Assembly (NCBI GenBank): GCA_964562045.1
Contig: CAZLRR010000001.1
Coordinates: 1 to 64,000 of the forward strand
DNA: 64,000 bases
Direction: 5' to 3'
From: UBA583 sp964562045
GTDB taxonomy: Archaea; Nanobdellota; Nanobdellia; Woesearchaeales; UBA583
This document shows, piece after piece, positions 16,434 through 25,893 of this stretch (the stretch's first letter is position 1; each line of letters opens with the position of its first letter). A program made the translations under genes and the position numbers. The notes under the pieces are model-generated. The model was not told where the DNA came from, made no database searches, and saw nothing but the letters and a program-made list of their open reading frames with translations.

Positions 16434-19307
16434 TTATTCTACTACTATTTGAGGTTTTGCTGGTAAACCTTTTGATTCTTTTTCCTCAGAGATTATTTTA
16501 GCTTTAACTCCAAATTCTTCTTTAATTACTTTATTAACATTCTCAATTAAGTTTTTCTCTTCTTCTTTTGGAAGATATTTGCTAATTCCATCGCCCAAAC
16601 ATTTTGGCAAGAATTTTTGAATGAATTTTTGCTCCGAAGCAAAATTTTTCATCAATTCTTGCATAATTGTCTTAAAATCTCTTGTTTGGTCAAGCAAATC
16701 TGCCATTTTATCAAATAACTCAAATTTAGAATCTGTTGCCTGAATTATTTTAATTGATTTAAGTTTTGAGATATTTCTTGTTTCTTTTTGACGTGAAATT
16801 TCTTCAATTAAATTTGAAATAATTGCTTCAACATCTTCAATTTCTTTATTTATATATTCATCTTTTCCAAGCATTGAAAAACTTGCAAGAGATACGCAAT
16901 TTTCTTTTTCTTTTCCTTCTCCCTCATAGAGTTCTTCACAAGTATGTGGAGTTACAGGAGCTAAAAGTTTAACGTAGTCTTCAAAAATAAATCTTAAAAC
17001 TTCAAGAGTTCTCCCTTCATTTGTTAATCTCATGTGATAATTCATTTCAGAAATAAAATCATAAATTAGTGAAATATGAGCTTCTCTAATTTTCATCTCA
17101 TCCATTAAAGAAAAATATTCTTTGGCTCTTGAATAAAATCTAGAAATAAGCCATTTGTCTCTTTCTTCAAATTCGCTATAAAATTTTTTCTCGCAAGATT
17201 TTGCTTTGAATAAAAGTTCTTTAAGTCTATTGAATTTCTTTTCTAATTGTGATACCTCTTCATCTTTAAAATCTAGTTCAACATCAAAACTTGAAGTTAG
17301 AACCAAGTAAAGTCTGAATAAGTCAACTCCCCATTCTTTTTTTACTCTGATTAATGGAGTTCCATTTCCTTTTGATTTTGAAATTTTGCTTCCTTCACGA
17401 ATCATAAGTCCTCCAACAGTAATATTTGTAGGCCAGTTTTCTTTAGGGAAAATAAGTCCATAGTGATAAATTAAAAAAGATAAGTGGTTTGACATATGTG
17501 TTCCGGCCGTATATCTACAATTAATATTTTTGAAGTATTCAACTTGCGACCTCATTTCTTCAATTAATTTCAAATCTATTTCTGATTCTTCTGCAATCAT
17601 TGTTGAATTTCCTTTTCCAAGAAGCACATAGTCAAAAAATTCAATACTTAATTTTTCAGCAGAAATCTTATTTTTTGTTAAAGTGTTGGAAATTAAATAA
17701 AACATTTGATAAATCGTAGAATCTGAAAGAGACTCAATTACCCATTCCTTATCAAATGGAAGCGGAGTTCCAATTCCTCTTCTTCTAGCACAAGGCCTCA
17801 TTGCAACCCAATCAATATAACCTTTTTGAGTGGCTTCAAGTTTTTTTGGAAGATACACCATATTTTCCATAACTTCGTGCGCTTTCTTTTTAGTTTCTTC
17901 TTTTGTATAATCTAAAAACCATTGACCTTCTAAATTTGCAACAATTACTTTATCTCCACCCCTAGTTATTGCTTTTCTAGATGTTTCATAAAATGTTCCC
18001 CCCAAACCTTTTTCTTTCAATTTTTGTGATACCAACTCTTTTGCTTTTTTAATATACACTCCTTCAAATTCTCCAACATCTCCAGTAAGCATTCCACCAA
18101 AATGTTCTTCTTTGTATAACTCTTGTTTTGCTTGCTCAATTTTTTCTTTATCCTCAGCAGATTTAACTCCGTATTTTTTTAGTTTTAATTCTGCAGGACA
18201 TTCTCCGCCAGTGTTAATTATATTTCCTTTTTTATCTTTTGTTATAACTGTGTTAATTACTTTGATTTCTTTTGGAAGCCTCCCATCTTTTTGTGCCTGT
18301 TTTAAAGATAAAAAATCATCTGGAGAACCCGCAGGAGATGAATAAACAATTCCTGTTCCGTGGTCTGAATCAATAAAACTAGCCTCTGCAATTGGAATTA
18401 CTCTATCAATTAATGGAGCAATAACATTTTTTCCAATGAATTCTTTAACATCAATTTTTCCAAGATTTTTTGTATTTGGAAATTGATGTTCTACTTTTAT
18501 TGCTGCATCTTCTGAGACAATCCAAGTCTTTCCTGCTACTTGAATTTTTACGTGTTTGATTTTTGAATTAAGCCATAAATTTGTTGTTCCAAATAACGCA
18601 TCTGGTCTTAGAGTTGCACAAGGGAAATAAATCTCTTGTCCTTCTAATCTAAACAATAAATAGTCCATTTCGGATAGAGTTACTTTCTCCGTATCACCAT
18701 CTTTAATGTCATCTTCTCCTACTGCATTTTTGTCTGCGACAGAATATAAAATGGGGTAAGTTCCTTGCACCAAAATTCCTTGTTTATGAAGTTTTTCAAA
18801 TTGCCATTCAATAAATTTTTTGTAAATCTCATCCCCGGTTGTGAATTGCCTAGTCCAATCAATTGATAATCCAACTTCATTAAATGTTTCTTCAATTGTT
18901 GATGAGAAAAATTCTGCAATTTCAAATGGATCTTTGAATTTTTTAATTAGTTTTTCTTGCTCTTTTTTATCAGTGATGTATTCAGAAATTGCATCTTTTG
19001 TCATCTTTATTTGCTTTTTATCTCCTCTCGATATTCCGTCAGCAACTGCTAAAACTGGAGTTCCGGAAATATGAAACGCCATAGGATAAAGAACATTTTC
19101 TCCTTTAAGTCTATGATATCTTGCAACAACGTCTGCCATTGAAAACATTCTACCATGTCCAATATGAAGTATGGAATTAGCATAAGGATAAGCTGCAGTA
19201 ATAAAATATGGTTTCTTTTTCTCGTCTACTTTAGGCTCGAAAATTTTGTTCTCTTGCCAAAATTTCTGCCATTTATCTTCAATTTTCTTCTGGTTTGGAA
19301 CTTCCAT
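16434..19307 (-). CDS. leuS: Leucyl-tRNA synthetase, archaeal type
   Basis: Charges tRNA-Leu with leucine. The 957 residues hold the class I signatures HIGH at 48-51 (SILHIGHGR) and KISKSKGN near 640-647. A large editing (CP1) domain lies between them (TLRPDALFGTTNLW; GTGIVYSSPAGSPDD) and an anticodon-binding and C-terminal domain follows. The overall plan is archaeal/eukaryotic rather than bacterial. A tRNA-Leu(UAG) substrate is encoded at 44667-44749. The gene is monocistronic. Confidence 0.96.
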   Translation of the reverse strand: MEVPNQKKIEDKWQKFWQENKIFEPKVDEKKKPYFITAAYPYANSILHIGHGRMFSMADVVARYHRLKGENVLYPMAFHISGTPVLAVADGISRGDKKQIKMTKDAISEYITDKKEQEKLIKKFKDPFEIAEFFSSTIEETFNEVGLSIDWTRQFTTGDEIYKKFIEWQFEKLHKQGILVQGTYPILYSVADKNAVGEDDIKDGDTEKVTLSEMDYLLFRLEGQEIYFPCATLRPDALFGTTNLWLNSKIKHVKIQVAGKTWIVSEDAAIKVEHQFPNTKNLGKIDVKEFIGKNVIAPLIDRVIPIAEASFIDSDHGTGIVYSSPAGSPDDFLSLKQAQKDGRLPKEIKVINTVITKDKKGNIINTGGECPAELKLKKYGVKSAEDKEKIEQAKQELYKEEHFGGMLTGDVGEFEGVYIKKAKELVSQKLKEKGLGGTFYETSRKAITRGGDKVIVANLEGQWFLDYTKEETKKKAHEVMENMVYLPKKLEATQKGYIDWVAMRPCARRRGIGTPLPFDKEWVIESLSDSTIYQMFYLISNTLTKNKISAEKLSIEFFDYVLLGKGNSTMIAEESEIDLKLIEEMRSQVEYFKNINCRYTAGTHMSNHLSFLIYHYGLIFPKENWPTNITVGGLMIREGSKISKSKGNGTPLIRVKKEWGVDLFRLYLVLTSSFDVELDFKDEEVSQLEKKFNRLKELLFKAKSCEKKFYSEFEERDKWLISRFYSRAKEYFSLMDEMKIREAHISLIYDFISEMNYHMRLTNEGRTLEVLRFIFEDYVKLLAPVTPHTCEELYEGEGKEKENCVSLASFSMLGKDEYINKEIEDVEAIISNLIEEISRQKETRNISKLKSIKIIQATDSKFELFDKMADLLDQTRDFKTIMQELMKNFASEQKFIQKFLPKCLGDGISKYLPKEEEKNLIENVNKVIKEEFGVKAKIISEEKESKGLPAKPQIVVE

Positions 19308-19398
19308 TATAGATTTTTAAATTCTTTTTGTTTTATATATGTTATGTTTGTCTTTTATTACAATATAAATTAATGTTGCTTTTTTAGTGAAGATAAAT

Positions 19399-19409
19399 AC
19401 TTAAAAAAC
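19399..19409 (+). promoter_or_regulatory. TATA box for the HerA-like gene
   Basis: ACTTAAAAAAC is centred about 28 nt before the ATG at 19432. Confidence 0.4.
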
Positions 19410-19431
19410 ATAAATCTGAAAAGATATTAGA

Positions 19432-22050
19432 ATGTATGATATTATTTTGGGTAGAACTCAGTCTGATCAGAAAAAATATGGAAAGAAAGGAACAGTTATG
19501 ATAGGAAAACAGTATGTTCAGATGGGGCAGAATTTCTCGCTTTCAAACCCGATTTATATGGATGTCTCTAGAGCACATGCAATGCTAATTTGTGGAAAAA
19601 GAGGTGGTGGTAAATGCCTTAGCGAAAATTCTGAAATTATTTTAAATGACGGAAGTATAAAAAAAATTACAGAACTTGAAAAGAATAATAAAAAGATTTT
19701 ATCTTTAAACCCCAATTACAAAATTGAAGAAAAAGAAAAAACACAATTCTATAAAAGAAAGGTTAAAGAATTATTAAAACTAAAACTTGATTCTGGAAAA
19801 GAATTAGAATTAACTCCAGAACATCCCCTATTAACAATAAATAGTTGGAAAGAAACTAAAGAACTAAATGTTGGAGATAGGATTGCAACTCCAAGAAAAA
19901 TTCCCGTTAATGGTAAAACTCCAATTGGAACAGCAAAAGCAAAAATACTAGGATATTTACTTGCAGAAGGACACCTAGGAAACAATTTTGTATTATTTTC
20001 TAACCAAGACAAAGCCATAGTTAGTGACTTTCTAGAATCTATCCAAAATTTTGATAAATCACTAATAGTAAAAGAACATGGAAAGTTCAACTATAGAATA
20101 ATTCAGAACAATAAAAGATATAATGTTTTAACCAGAAATAAAAAAGGCCAAATACTTGATTCAAAAACATTAAATTGTAAATCTACCTTAAGAAATTGGT
20201 TAGAAGAATTAAAAATATATAATACTAGGTCATACACCAAATTTATTCCTGAATGTATTTTTACTGCACCAAATTCCGAGATAAAAGAATTCTTGAAAAC
20301 AATGTTTAGTTGTGATGGGTCAATATATCATAAAAAATCAAACAATTACCAAATAGCAATAACTTTAGTTTCTAAAGAAATGATAAAACAAATTTCTCAC
20401 TTGCTACTTAGATTTGGAATAATATCAAAATACAAAGAAAGAAAAATAAAATATAATGGCAATTATAATCTTGCATATGAATTAAAAATAGATGGAGTTT
20501 TTGTTGAAAAATATGTTGAAAAAATTGGATTTGTGGGAGAAAAAGAAAAAAAAGCAGAAATTGTATTTGAATTACAAAAAAAATTAAATAGAAATCCAAA
20601 CAAAGATACAATTCCAAAAGAAATTTGGCAGAGATATCAACCCATAAAAACTTGGACAGAAATTGGAAAAGAAATGAAATATAAACACCCCAAAGCCCTA
20701 AGAGAATCAACAAGATATTCTCCCTCCAGAGAAAAATTAAACAAAATAGCAATGATTGATAATTGTCAAGAAATACAAAACCTTGCAAATTCAGACCTTT
20801 ATTGGGATTCTATTGTTTCAATTGATAAAATGGTTGGAAATTTTGATGTTTATGACCTAACCTGTCCCGACTATAATAACTTTGTTGCAAATGACATTGT
20901 TGTACATAATTCATACACTATGGGTTCTATTGCTGAGGGTTTGGCCGACATGGACCCAGAAATTGCTAAAAATCTTGCGTTTATGATGCTTGATACGATG
21001 GGAGTTTATTGGTCAATGAAGTACCCAAATAATAAAGAAGAGGCACTCCTTAAAAAATGGGGATTAGAAGGTAAAGGTTTAGGAGTTCAGATTTATGTTC
21101 CAGGAGGTTTTTTTGAAAAATATAAAGAGGATGGAGTTCCAGTAGATTTTCCGTTTTTTATTCAGCCAAGAGAATTACAAATAGAAGATTGGATGAATGC
21201 TTTTAAATTACACACTGATGATGCTGTAGGGGTTGCAGTTCAGAGGGTTGTTAATAGTTTGCTTGTTAGAGAAAAAAATTTTGATCTTGATGATGTTATT
21301 AAAGAAACTGAGGAAGATTCAAGACTTGACGAGAAAACTAAACTAGCCGTCATTAGTCGTTTTGAAAATGCTAAAACTTGGGGGATCTTTTCTAAGAATG
21401 GAACTCCGATTAAAGATATTTTTACGGGAGGAAAAGTAACCGTTATGGATTTATCCCCCTACGTTGCAATGCCTGGAGGTTGGGAGGTTAAAGCTTTAGC
21501 ACTTGGAATTATTGCAAAAAAGATTTTTGTTGAGAGAATGCTTGTTAGAAAGCGTGAAGAGCTTTTTGATATTGTAAATAAAACCGAAGTTGTGAGAAAA
21601 GAAGAGGTCGAGAATGATTTGCCTATGCCTTGGCTTGTAGTTGATGAAGCGCATGAATTTCTGCCTACAGGAGATGAAGAAGCTCCATCAAAAAAAGCGC
21701 TTATGACAATTTTAAGGGAAGGACGACAGCCCGGAGTTTCATTAATTTTGGCTACACAACAACCTGCAAAAATCCACACAGATGCAATTACTCAATCAGA
21801 TATTGTTTTATCTCATAGATTAACTGCAGAGTTTGATCTTCAAGCATTAGATAAAGTTTTCATGTCATATAATTCAAAAGGTTCAAAAGCGCTTTTTAAC
21901 GCAATGCCAAGAACAAAAGGTTGTGCAATTATTATGGACGATAAGAATGAGAGACTTCACACTATGCAAGTAAAACCAAGATTCACATGGCACGGAGGAG
22001 AGGATCCAAATGCAATAAGAGAAATAAAAGATGAATTTGATTTTGATTGA
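19432..22050 (+). CDS. HerA-like (DUF87) ATPase precursor containing an intein
   Basis: An 872-residue precursor. Removing the intein (residues 62-493) gives a 440-residue ATPase. The spliced Walker A reads GKRGGGK-S. Walker B and its acidic partner are in WLVVDEAHEF, and a sensor motif, LATQQP, follows. This matches archaeal HerA-type DNA translocases, which work with NurA nuclease in end resection; no nurA is visible nearby. The HerA-type assignment rests on motifs. The last 44 bases of the gene, stop included, are repeated downstream at 22157-22200. Confidence 0.9.
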   Translation: MYDIILGRTQSDQKKYGKKGTVMIGKQYVQMGQNFSLSNPIYMDVSRAHAMLICGKRGGGKCLSENSEIILNDGSIKKITELEKNNKKILSLNPNYKIEEKEKTQFYKRKVKELLKLKLDSGKELELTPEHPLLTINSWKETKELNVGDRIATPRKIPVNGKTPIGTAKAKILGYLLAEGHLGNNFVLFSNQDKAIVSDFLESIQNFDKSLIVKEHGKFNYRIIQNNKRYNVLTRNKKGQILDSKTLNCKSTLRNWLEELKIYNTRSYTKFIPECIFTAPNSEIKEFLKTMFSCDGSIYHKKSNNYQIAITLVSKEMIKQISHLLLRFGIISKYKERKIKYNGNYNLAYELKIDGVFVEKYVEKIGFVGEKEKKAEIVFELQKKLNRNPNKDTIPKEIWQRYQPIKTWTEIGKEMKYKHPKALRESTRYSPSREKLNKIAMIDNCQEIQNLANSDLYWDSIVSIDKMVGNFDVYDLTCPDYNNFVANDIVVHNSYTMGSIAEGLADMDPEIAKNLAFMMLDTMGVYWSMKYPNNKEEALLKKWGLEGKGLGVQIYVPGGFFEKYKEDGVPVDFPFFIQPRELQIEDWMNAFKLHTDDAVGVAVQRVVNSLLVREKNFDLDDVIKETEEDSRLDEKTKLAVISRFENAKTWGIFSKNGTPIKDIFTGGKVTVMDLSPYVAMPGGWEVKALALGIIAKKIFVERMLVRKREELFDIVNKTEVVRKEEVENDLPMPWLVVDEAHEFLPTGDEEAPSKKALMTILREGRQPGVSLILATQQPAKIHTDAITQSDIVLSHRLTAEFDLQALDKVFMSYNSKGSKALFNAMPRTKGCAIIMDDKNERLHTMQVKPRFTWHGGEDPNAIREIKDEFDFD
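19615..20910 (+). other. LAGLIDADG intein inserted in the ATPase P-loop
   Basis: The insertion of 432 residues starts with Cys (CLSENSEII) directly after the P-loop Lys and ends VVHN before Ser of the extein. Block B is present (ELTPEHPLL, with T and H at precursor 128 and 131). Two LAGLIDADG-type motifs are seen: ILGYLLAEGH at 172-181 and FLKTMFSCDGS at 286-296, with acidic residues in place, so the homing endonuclease may be active. The terminal His-Asn and the Ser+1 are intact, so splicing competence is expected. Without splicing the ATP-binding site is destroyed. Confidence 0.95.
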
Positions 22051-22200
22051 TTTTTTTGGTAAAAGGTTTTTTACGAATCTCCTACTGAACGAGTTCTCAA
22101 CTAAGATGGAACGAGTGAATCTCAAACCAATAGATTCGTTGAAAAAAGCTTTGATTCAAATGCAATAAGAGAAATAAAAGATGAATTTGATTTTGATTGA
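22007..22200 (+). repeat. 3'-end duplication of the HerA-like gene flanking a 106-bp insert
   Basis: The last 44 bases of the HerA-like gene (22007-22050, ending in TGA) are repeated exactly at 22157-22200. The 106-bp insert between them has inverted arms ACGAATCT (near 22070) and AGATTCGT (near 22132), with T/A tracts beside them. The layout matches the tRNA 3'-end duplications elsewhere in the window, here on a protein gene. Confidence 0.75.
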
Positions 22201-22203
22201 AAA

Positions 22204-22398
22204 ATGAACGGACAAGAAAGAAAAAATATAAAACCTGAAATTGAAGTAGAAATTGTTCTAAAAAAAGATCAAAGAACTGGAAAACTTACTAAAGGAATTG
22301 TTAGAGAAATATTGACTAACTCAGATTTTCATCCTCACGGAATTAAAGTGAAATTAAAAGATGGCCAAGTTGGAAGAGTTCAAAATATCATAAAATGA
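22204..22398 (+). CDS. YwbE family small protein
   Basis: 64 residues matching the YwbE/DUF2196 family in length and pattern: GxERxNIKPE at the N-terminus, VLKKDQRTGKLTKGIVREIL, then HPHGIKVKL and GQVGRVQNI at the end. This is a small SH3-like fold of unknown function. It starts four bases after the duplicated end of the HerA-like gene and overlaps the ASCH gene by four bases (ATGA). Confidence 0.88.
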   Translation: MNGQERKNIKPEIEVEIVLKKDQRTGKLTKGIVREILTNSDFHPHGIKVKLKDGQVGRVQNIIK

Positions 22399-22652
22399 AA
22401 AAAATATTACATTTAAATTTATTCAAAAAATATTTCAAGCAAATTGCTAATGGTGAGAAGAAAATAGAATATCGTGAAATAAAACCTTATTGGACTAAAA
22501 GGTTAGTTGGCACAATTTACGATGAAGTTCATTTTAGAAATGGTTATCAAAAAAATGCTCCTTTTATGAGAGTAAGATTTGAAAAACTAACAGTGAGCAA
22601 AGAATATGAAATTCATTTAGGCAAAATTTTAGAAATTAAAAATTATCCATAA
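22395..22652 (+). CDS. ASCH domain protein
   Basis: 85 residues with the ASCH (PUA-like) pattern: ILHLNLFKKYFKQIANGEKKIEYREIKPYW, split here as ILHLNLFKKYF followed by a GEKKIEYRE element, then YDEVHFRNGY. ASCH domains are thought to bind RNA, and some have nuclease or N4-acetylcytidine hydrolase activity. No catalytic assignment can be made here. It is translationally coupled to the YwbE gene. Confidence 0.8.
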   Translation: MKKILHLNLFKKYFKQIANGEKKIEYREIKPYWTKRLVGTIYDEVHFRNGYQKNAPFMRVRFEKLTVSKEYEIHLGKILEIKNYP

Positions 22653-22682
22653 TCTTTTAAATTATAAACTAATTATTTTTTT

Positions 22683-23906
22683 ATGAGAAAAACTTCCCTT
22701 AAAGATTATATGCAAGAATTTTTAACAAAAGAAGAGTTTGATTTAGCACCGAGAAGTTTTGAGGTTGTTGGAGATATTGCAATAATTGAAGTTCCAGAAG
22801 AGTTAATTTCTAAAGAAAAACAAATTGGAGAGTCAGTTTTAAAAGTTAATTCTTCTATTAAAACAGTTCTTAAAAAATCTGGAATTCACGGAGGAGAGTT
22901 CAGAACCCAGAACCTTGAGTTTGTTGCAGGAGAAAATAAAAAAGAAACAGAATATGTTGAAAATGGAATTAAATTAAAGTTAAATCCTGAAATAGTTTAT
23001 TTTAGCGCCAAATTGTCAACCGAGAGAGAAACCCTTATGGGAAAATTAGCCCCGGAGAATCGAATTCTGACGATGTTTTCTGGTTGTGGGCCATATTCTC
23101 TTGTAGCATTAAAAAAACAACCAAATTTAGCAAGAGTAGATTCAATTGAATTAAATCCTGAAGGACATAAATATGCTCTTGAAAATTTGAGTCTAAATAA
23201 GAATTTACTTAAAAAATCTGAATTTTATAAAAACCTAATTGAATTTTTACGTGAGAATAAATTGCCAGTCAAAGAAAAGGAATTAATTTCTAATCTTAAT
23301 AAATTGAGAATCCATTTTATTTGCGCAGACGTGAAATCAGAAGTTAAAAAGTTCAAATTAGAGAACCGAAATGATTATGTTGAATCTAGTGATAATTTTA
23401 TGTTTGAATTAGAACCTGCTAAAGCATTTGAAAAATTGAAAAACCTGCCCGAAAATTCTAGGCTTTATATTGAAAAAGAATCAATTTCTAATCCAATCCC
23501 ATACGCTTATTTTCTAGTTATGTTTGCAGAGAAATTTGAATATGTTCTATATGATAAAAATGAAAATACTTACAGGTTTTTTGATGACTTTAATAAAGGA
23601 TATCTATTAAATTTTTTTGAAGGAATTTCTATCGAGAATTTAACAAGATATGATGAGATTTATATGCCTCTTCCAAAAGATGCATGGCAGTTTTTAGATT
23701 CTGCATTTGAAGTAGTTGCCAAGAATGGAATTATTCATATGTATGATTTTTTAGATGAAGAAGAAATTGAGACTGGAAGCAAAAAAAAAGTTTTAGATGT
23801 TGCTAAAAAGTTAAATAGAAAAGTTGAAATTATTGAAACTCGAAAGGTTGGACAATATTCCCCTAGAAAGTATAGAGTTTGTTGTGATTTCAAAGTTTTA
23901 GATTAA
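22683..23906 (+). CDS. trm5: tRNA (guanine-37-N1)-methyltransferase Trm5-like
   Basis: Methylates G37 next to the anticodon to prevent frameshifting. Its 407 residues have an N-terminal domain with SFEVVGDIAIIEVPEEL and a Rossmann core with SAM motif MFSGCGPYSL at 131-140. The acidic motif SIELNPEGHKYALENL and the late motif YMPLPKDAWQFL followed by GIIHMYDF are also present. Between ICADV and the MPLPK motif there are roughly 80 more residues than in typical Trm5, which makes this protein long. The assignment to Trm5 is good; the insertion is unexplained. Confidence 0.88.
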   Translation: MRKTSLKDYMQEFLTKEEFDLAPRSFEVVGDIAIIEVPEELISKEKQIGESVLKVNSSIKTVLKKSGIHGGEFRTQNLEFVAGENKKETEYVENGIKLKLNPEIVYFSAKLSTERETLMGKLAPENRILTMFSGCGPYSLVALKKQPNLARVDSIELNPEGHKYALENLSLNKNLLKKSEFYKNLIEFLRENKLPVKEKELISNLNKLRIHFICADVKSEVKKFKLENRNDYVESSDNFMFELEPAKAFEKLKNLPENSRLYIEKESISNPIPYAYFLVMFAEKFEYVLYDKNENTYRFFDDFNKGYLLNFFEGISIENLTRYDEIYMPLPKDAWQFLDSAFEVVAKNGIIHMYDFLDEEEIETGSKKKVLDVAKKLNRKVEIIETRKVGQYSPRKYRVCCDFKVLD

Positions 23907-24424
23907 GACTGAACCTCAGGAACTTCAGCATCATAATCTACATAAAAAGTTTTCGGATAGAAAAAATCTCCCGACTCAAAATAATCTTTTTTTTCATCTT
24001 TTTCAAGTCCTTCTAAAGTTTCGAGCGAACCTTTTTCTCTAGCGTAAGTTATTGTTTCCATATCAACTTCAAAAACATAAGGTTCTTTTTCTCCATTAAG
24101 TTTTCTATATGTGTTGGTTATCTGATTCTCTTCATCGAAAACCACATAAACTCTATCGGAGGAATTTCTTATTGCAGTTACATAAATATATCCTTCGGAT
24201 GTTTCAACATAATAATAACCATTACAATATTGTTTTAACTGAGAATTCTCACAAGTCGAATAATCAGATTTTAATTTTACCGAATTGAATTCGCCCCCAT
24301 CACTAAAAAGCCAATTAAGAGGATTTATATTTCCAAAGATTACAACAACTAAAGTTATAACTAAAAGAATTGCAACAATAGTTTTTGTTGAAGGAAGTTC
24401 CATTCCTTTTTTATTTAATTTCAT
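23903..24424 (-). CDS. Membrane-anchored secreted protein, class III-like leader
   Basis: 173 residues. The start MKLNKKGMELPSTKT leads into a 17-residue hydrophobic helix, then a soluble domain with two cysteines (STCENSQLKQYC). The basic KKG followed by a short polar stretch with Glu and a helix resembles a class III (pilin-type) leader, although not the canonical form. The domain itself is not recognised. The ATG overlaps the stop of the upstream gene (ATGA), placing it third in an operon with tfb. It overlaps the convergent trm5 end by four bases. Confidence 0.7.
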   Translation of the reverse strand: MKLNKKGMELPSTKTIVAILLVITLVVVIFGNINPLNWLFSDGGEFNSVKLKSDYSTCENSQLKQYCNGYYYVETSEGYIYVTAIRNSSDRVYVVFDEENQITNTYRKLNGEKEPYVFEVDMETITYAREKGSLETLEGLEKDEKKDYFESGDFFYPKTFYVDYDAEVPEVQS

Positions 24425-25893
24425 CCTCTAATAATTGGGAAAGGTACAAAGTACCTTCTGTGTTTTCCGCCTACTTTTACTTCAACTTCCAAATCTGGAA
24501 GTCTGATATCTCCAAGAACTCCTTTTTTATTTACGAGAGCAAAACCTAAAATTCTCGAATCTTCTTTTTCAAATTTTTTGAAATCCCAAATTAGTTTATA
24601 TTGGTTTTTTCCTTTCAATACTGATTTTGGTTCTACAAGTAAAAAACTATCATCTTCTACACTTAAATAAGCGGGCATTCTGAAAACAATTTTCAAATCA
24701 TCAATTAGATTTTCTTTAATGTTTTCAAAACCTATTCTTACTTTAAAGGATTTAACTCCCTCATGTTCTACTCTTCTAACTTCATATAATGAATTATCAA
24801 CAGCCAAAGGATTGGAAGTTTTTCTTTTGTAGATATAAACTGAAATTAACAAAATGATTAGTAATAACAAGTAAAGTCCAACATAATTAAAACTATATTC
24901 AATTGTTTTTACTTCTCCTTTTTCAAGTGTTGTATTAATTAAAATGTCCCCATTAGTTTTTGAATAAACATCATCTGTAAAAAAGAACAGCGACTTGAAA
25001 AAGTTGCTATCAATTGTTTTCTGATATTGAGCTTCGACATTACCTATATTTTCTAATTTAATTGTTGTCTTTTCACTAAAAATGCCAGAATCAACAGATT
25101 CAATTTCTACAATCTCTTCATATTTTTCAATTTGAAGTTTTGCTGTTTCATACCATTCTCTGCTTGATTTATCTTCAACATTTTCTTTTCTAATTAAAAC
25201 TTTCAAATCATAAGTTCCAGGATCTATTGAAACAGGAATTTGTTGTCGATAAATTTTATATGAATTTTCTGGAGAAAAAGTATCATGAAAAACTTCCATT
25301 GTCTCCTCCGACATAATTACTTTAATCATTACATCTTCTCTTTCATTGATATCTTCTGCATTAATTGTATATTGTAATGGAGTTTGTGGTGAAGCTTTTA
25401 AATTTGCAAATTTTGGAATGAAAACAACTTGTTGCTCGTCCCTTGGAATAATGTCCACCGAAAAAATTAAAGTTACATCTTCTTCTTCACCTTTCAAGAT
25501 TACAGGAAAATTGAAAAAACCTTTGTAATCAGTTTTTTGAGAATATTTAATTAAATCAGGACTAATTACTTCGGCACCATAGTCAAATTGGCTATTTGCT
25601 TCAAGTTTTAGTGTAAGATCTTTTATTTCTTTTCCACTTAAAACAAAATTATCTGCATTAATGTCTACATCCCATCCAGAAACACTCGGAAGAACAATTT
25701 CAAACTCTTGTCTTTCATTTAAAAGATTTGTTAGATGAATGTCAAAACTTGCTTCAATGTTATCATTATAAACCTGAGCTTGCTGCTTTTCAAGTTCAAC
25801 ACTAAAATCTCCATTTTCATTATAAACTGAAGCCATAATTCCTGGAACGAGAAAAACCATAAACAATGCAATTATAATCTTTTTAAAATTCAT
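24421..25893 (-). CDS. Secreted membrane-anchored protein with beta-sandwich repeats
   Basis: About 490 residues. I start it at MNFKKIIIAL rather than further upstream inside tfb, because this start has GGAAGGTGAT 4-5 nt before it and opens a clean signal peptide ending near IMAS. About 330 extracytoplasmic residues follow with repeated beta-rich NEW3/Ig-like features, then one membrane helix (LYLLLLIILLISVYIY), then a cytoplasmic domain of about 125 residues. The start overlaps the tfb end by about 10 bases. Function unknown; a surface or envelope role is inferred. Confidence 0.72.
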   Translation of the reverse strand: MNFKKIIIALFMVFLVPGIMASVYNENGDFSVELEKQQAQVYNDNIEASFDIHLTNLLNERQEFEIVLPSVSGWDVDINADNFVLSGKEIKDLTLKLEANSQFDYGAEVISPDLIKYSQKTDYKGFFNFPVILKGEEEDVTLIFSVDIIPRDEQQVVFIPKFANLKASPQTPLQYTINAEDINEREDVMIKVIMSEETMEVFHDTFSPENSYKIYRQQIPVSIDPGTYDLKVLIRKENVEDKSSREWYETAKLQIEKYEEIVEIESVDSGIFSEKTTIKLENIGNVEAQYQKTIDSNFFKSLFFFTDDVYSKTNGDILINTTLEKGEVKTIEYSFNYVGLYLLLLIILLISVYIYKRKTSNPLAVDNSLYEVRRVEHEGVKSFKVRIGFENIKENLIDDLKIVFRMPAYLSVEDDSFLLVEPKSVLKGKNQYKLIWDFKKFEKEDSRILGFALVNKKGVLGDIRLPDLEVEVKVGGKHRRYFVPFPIIRG

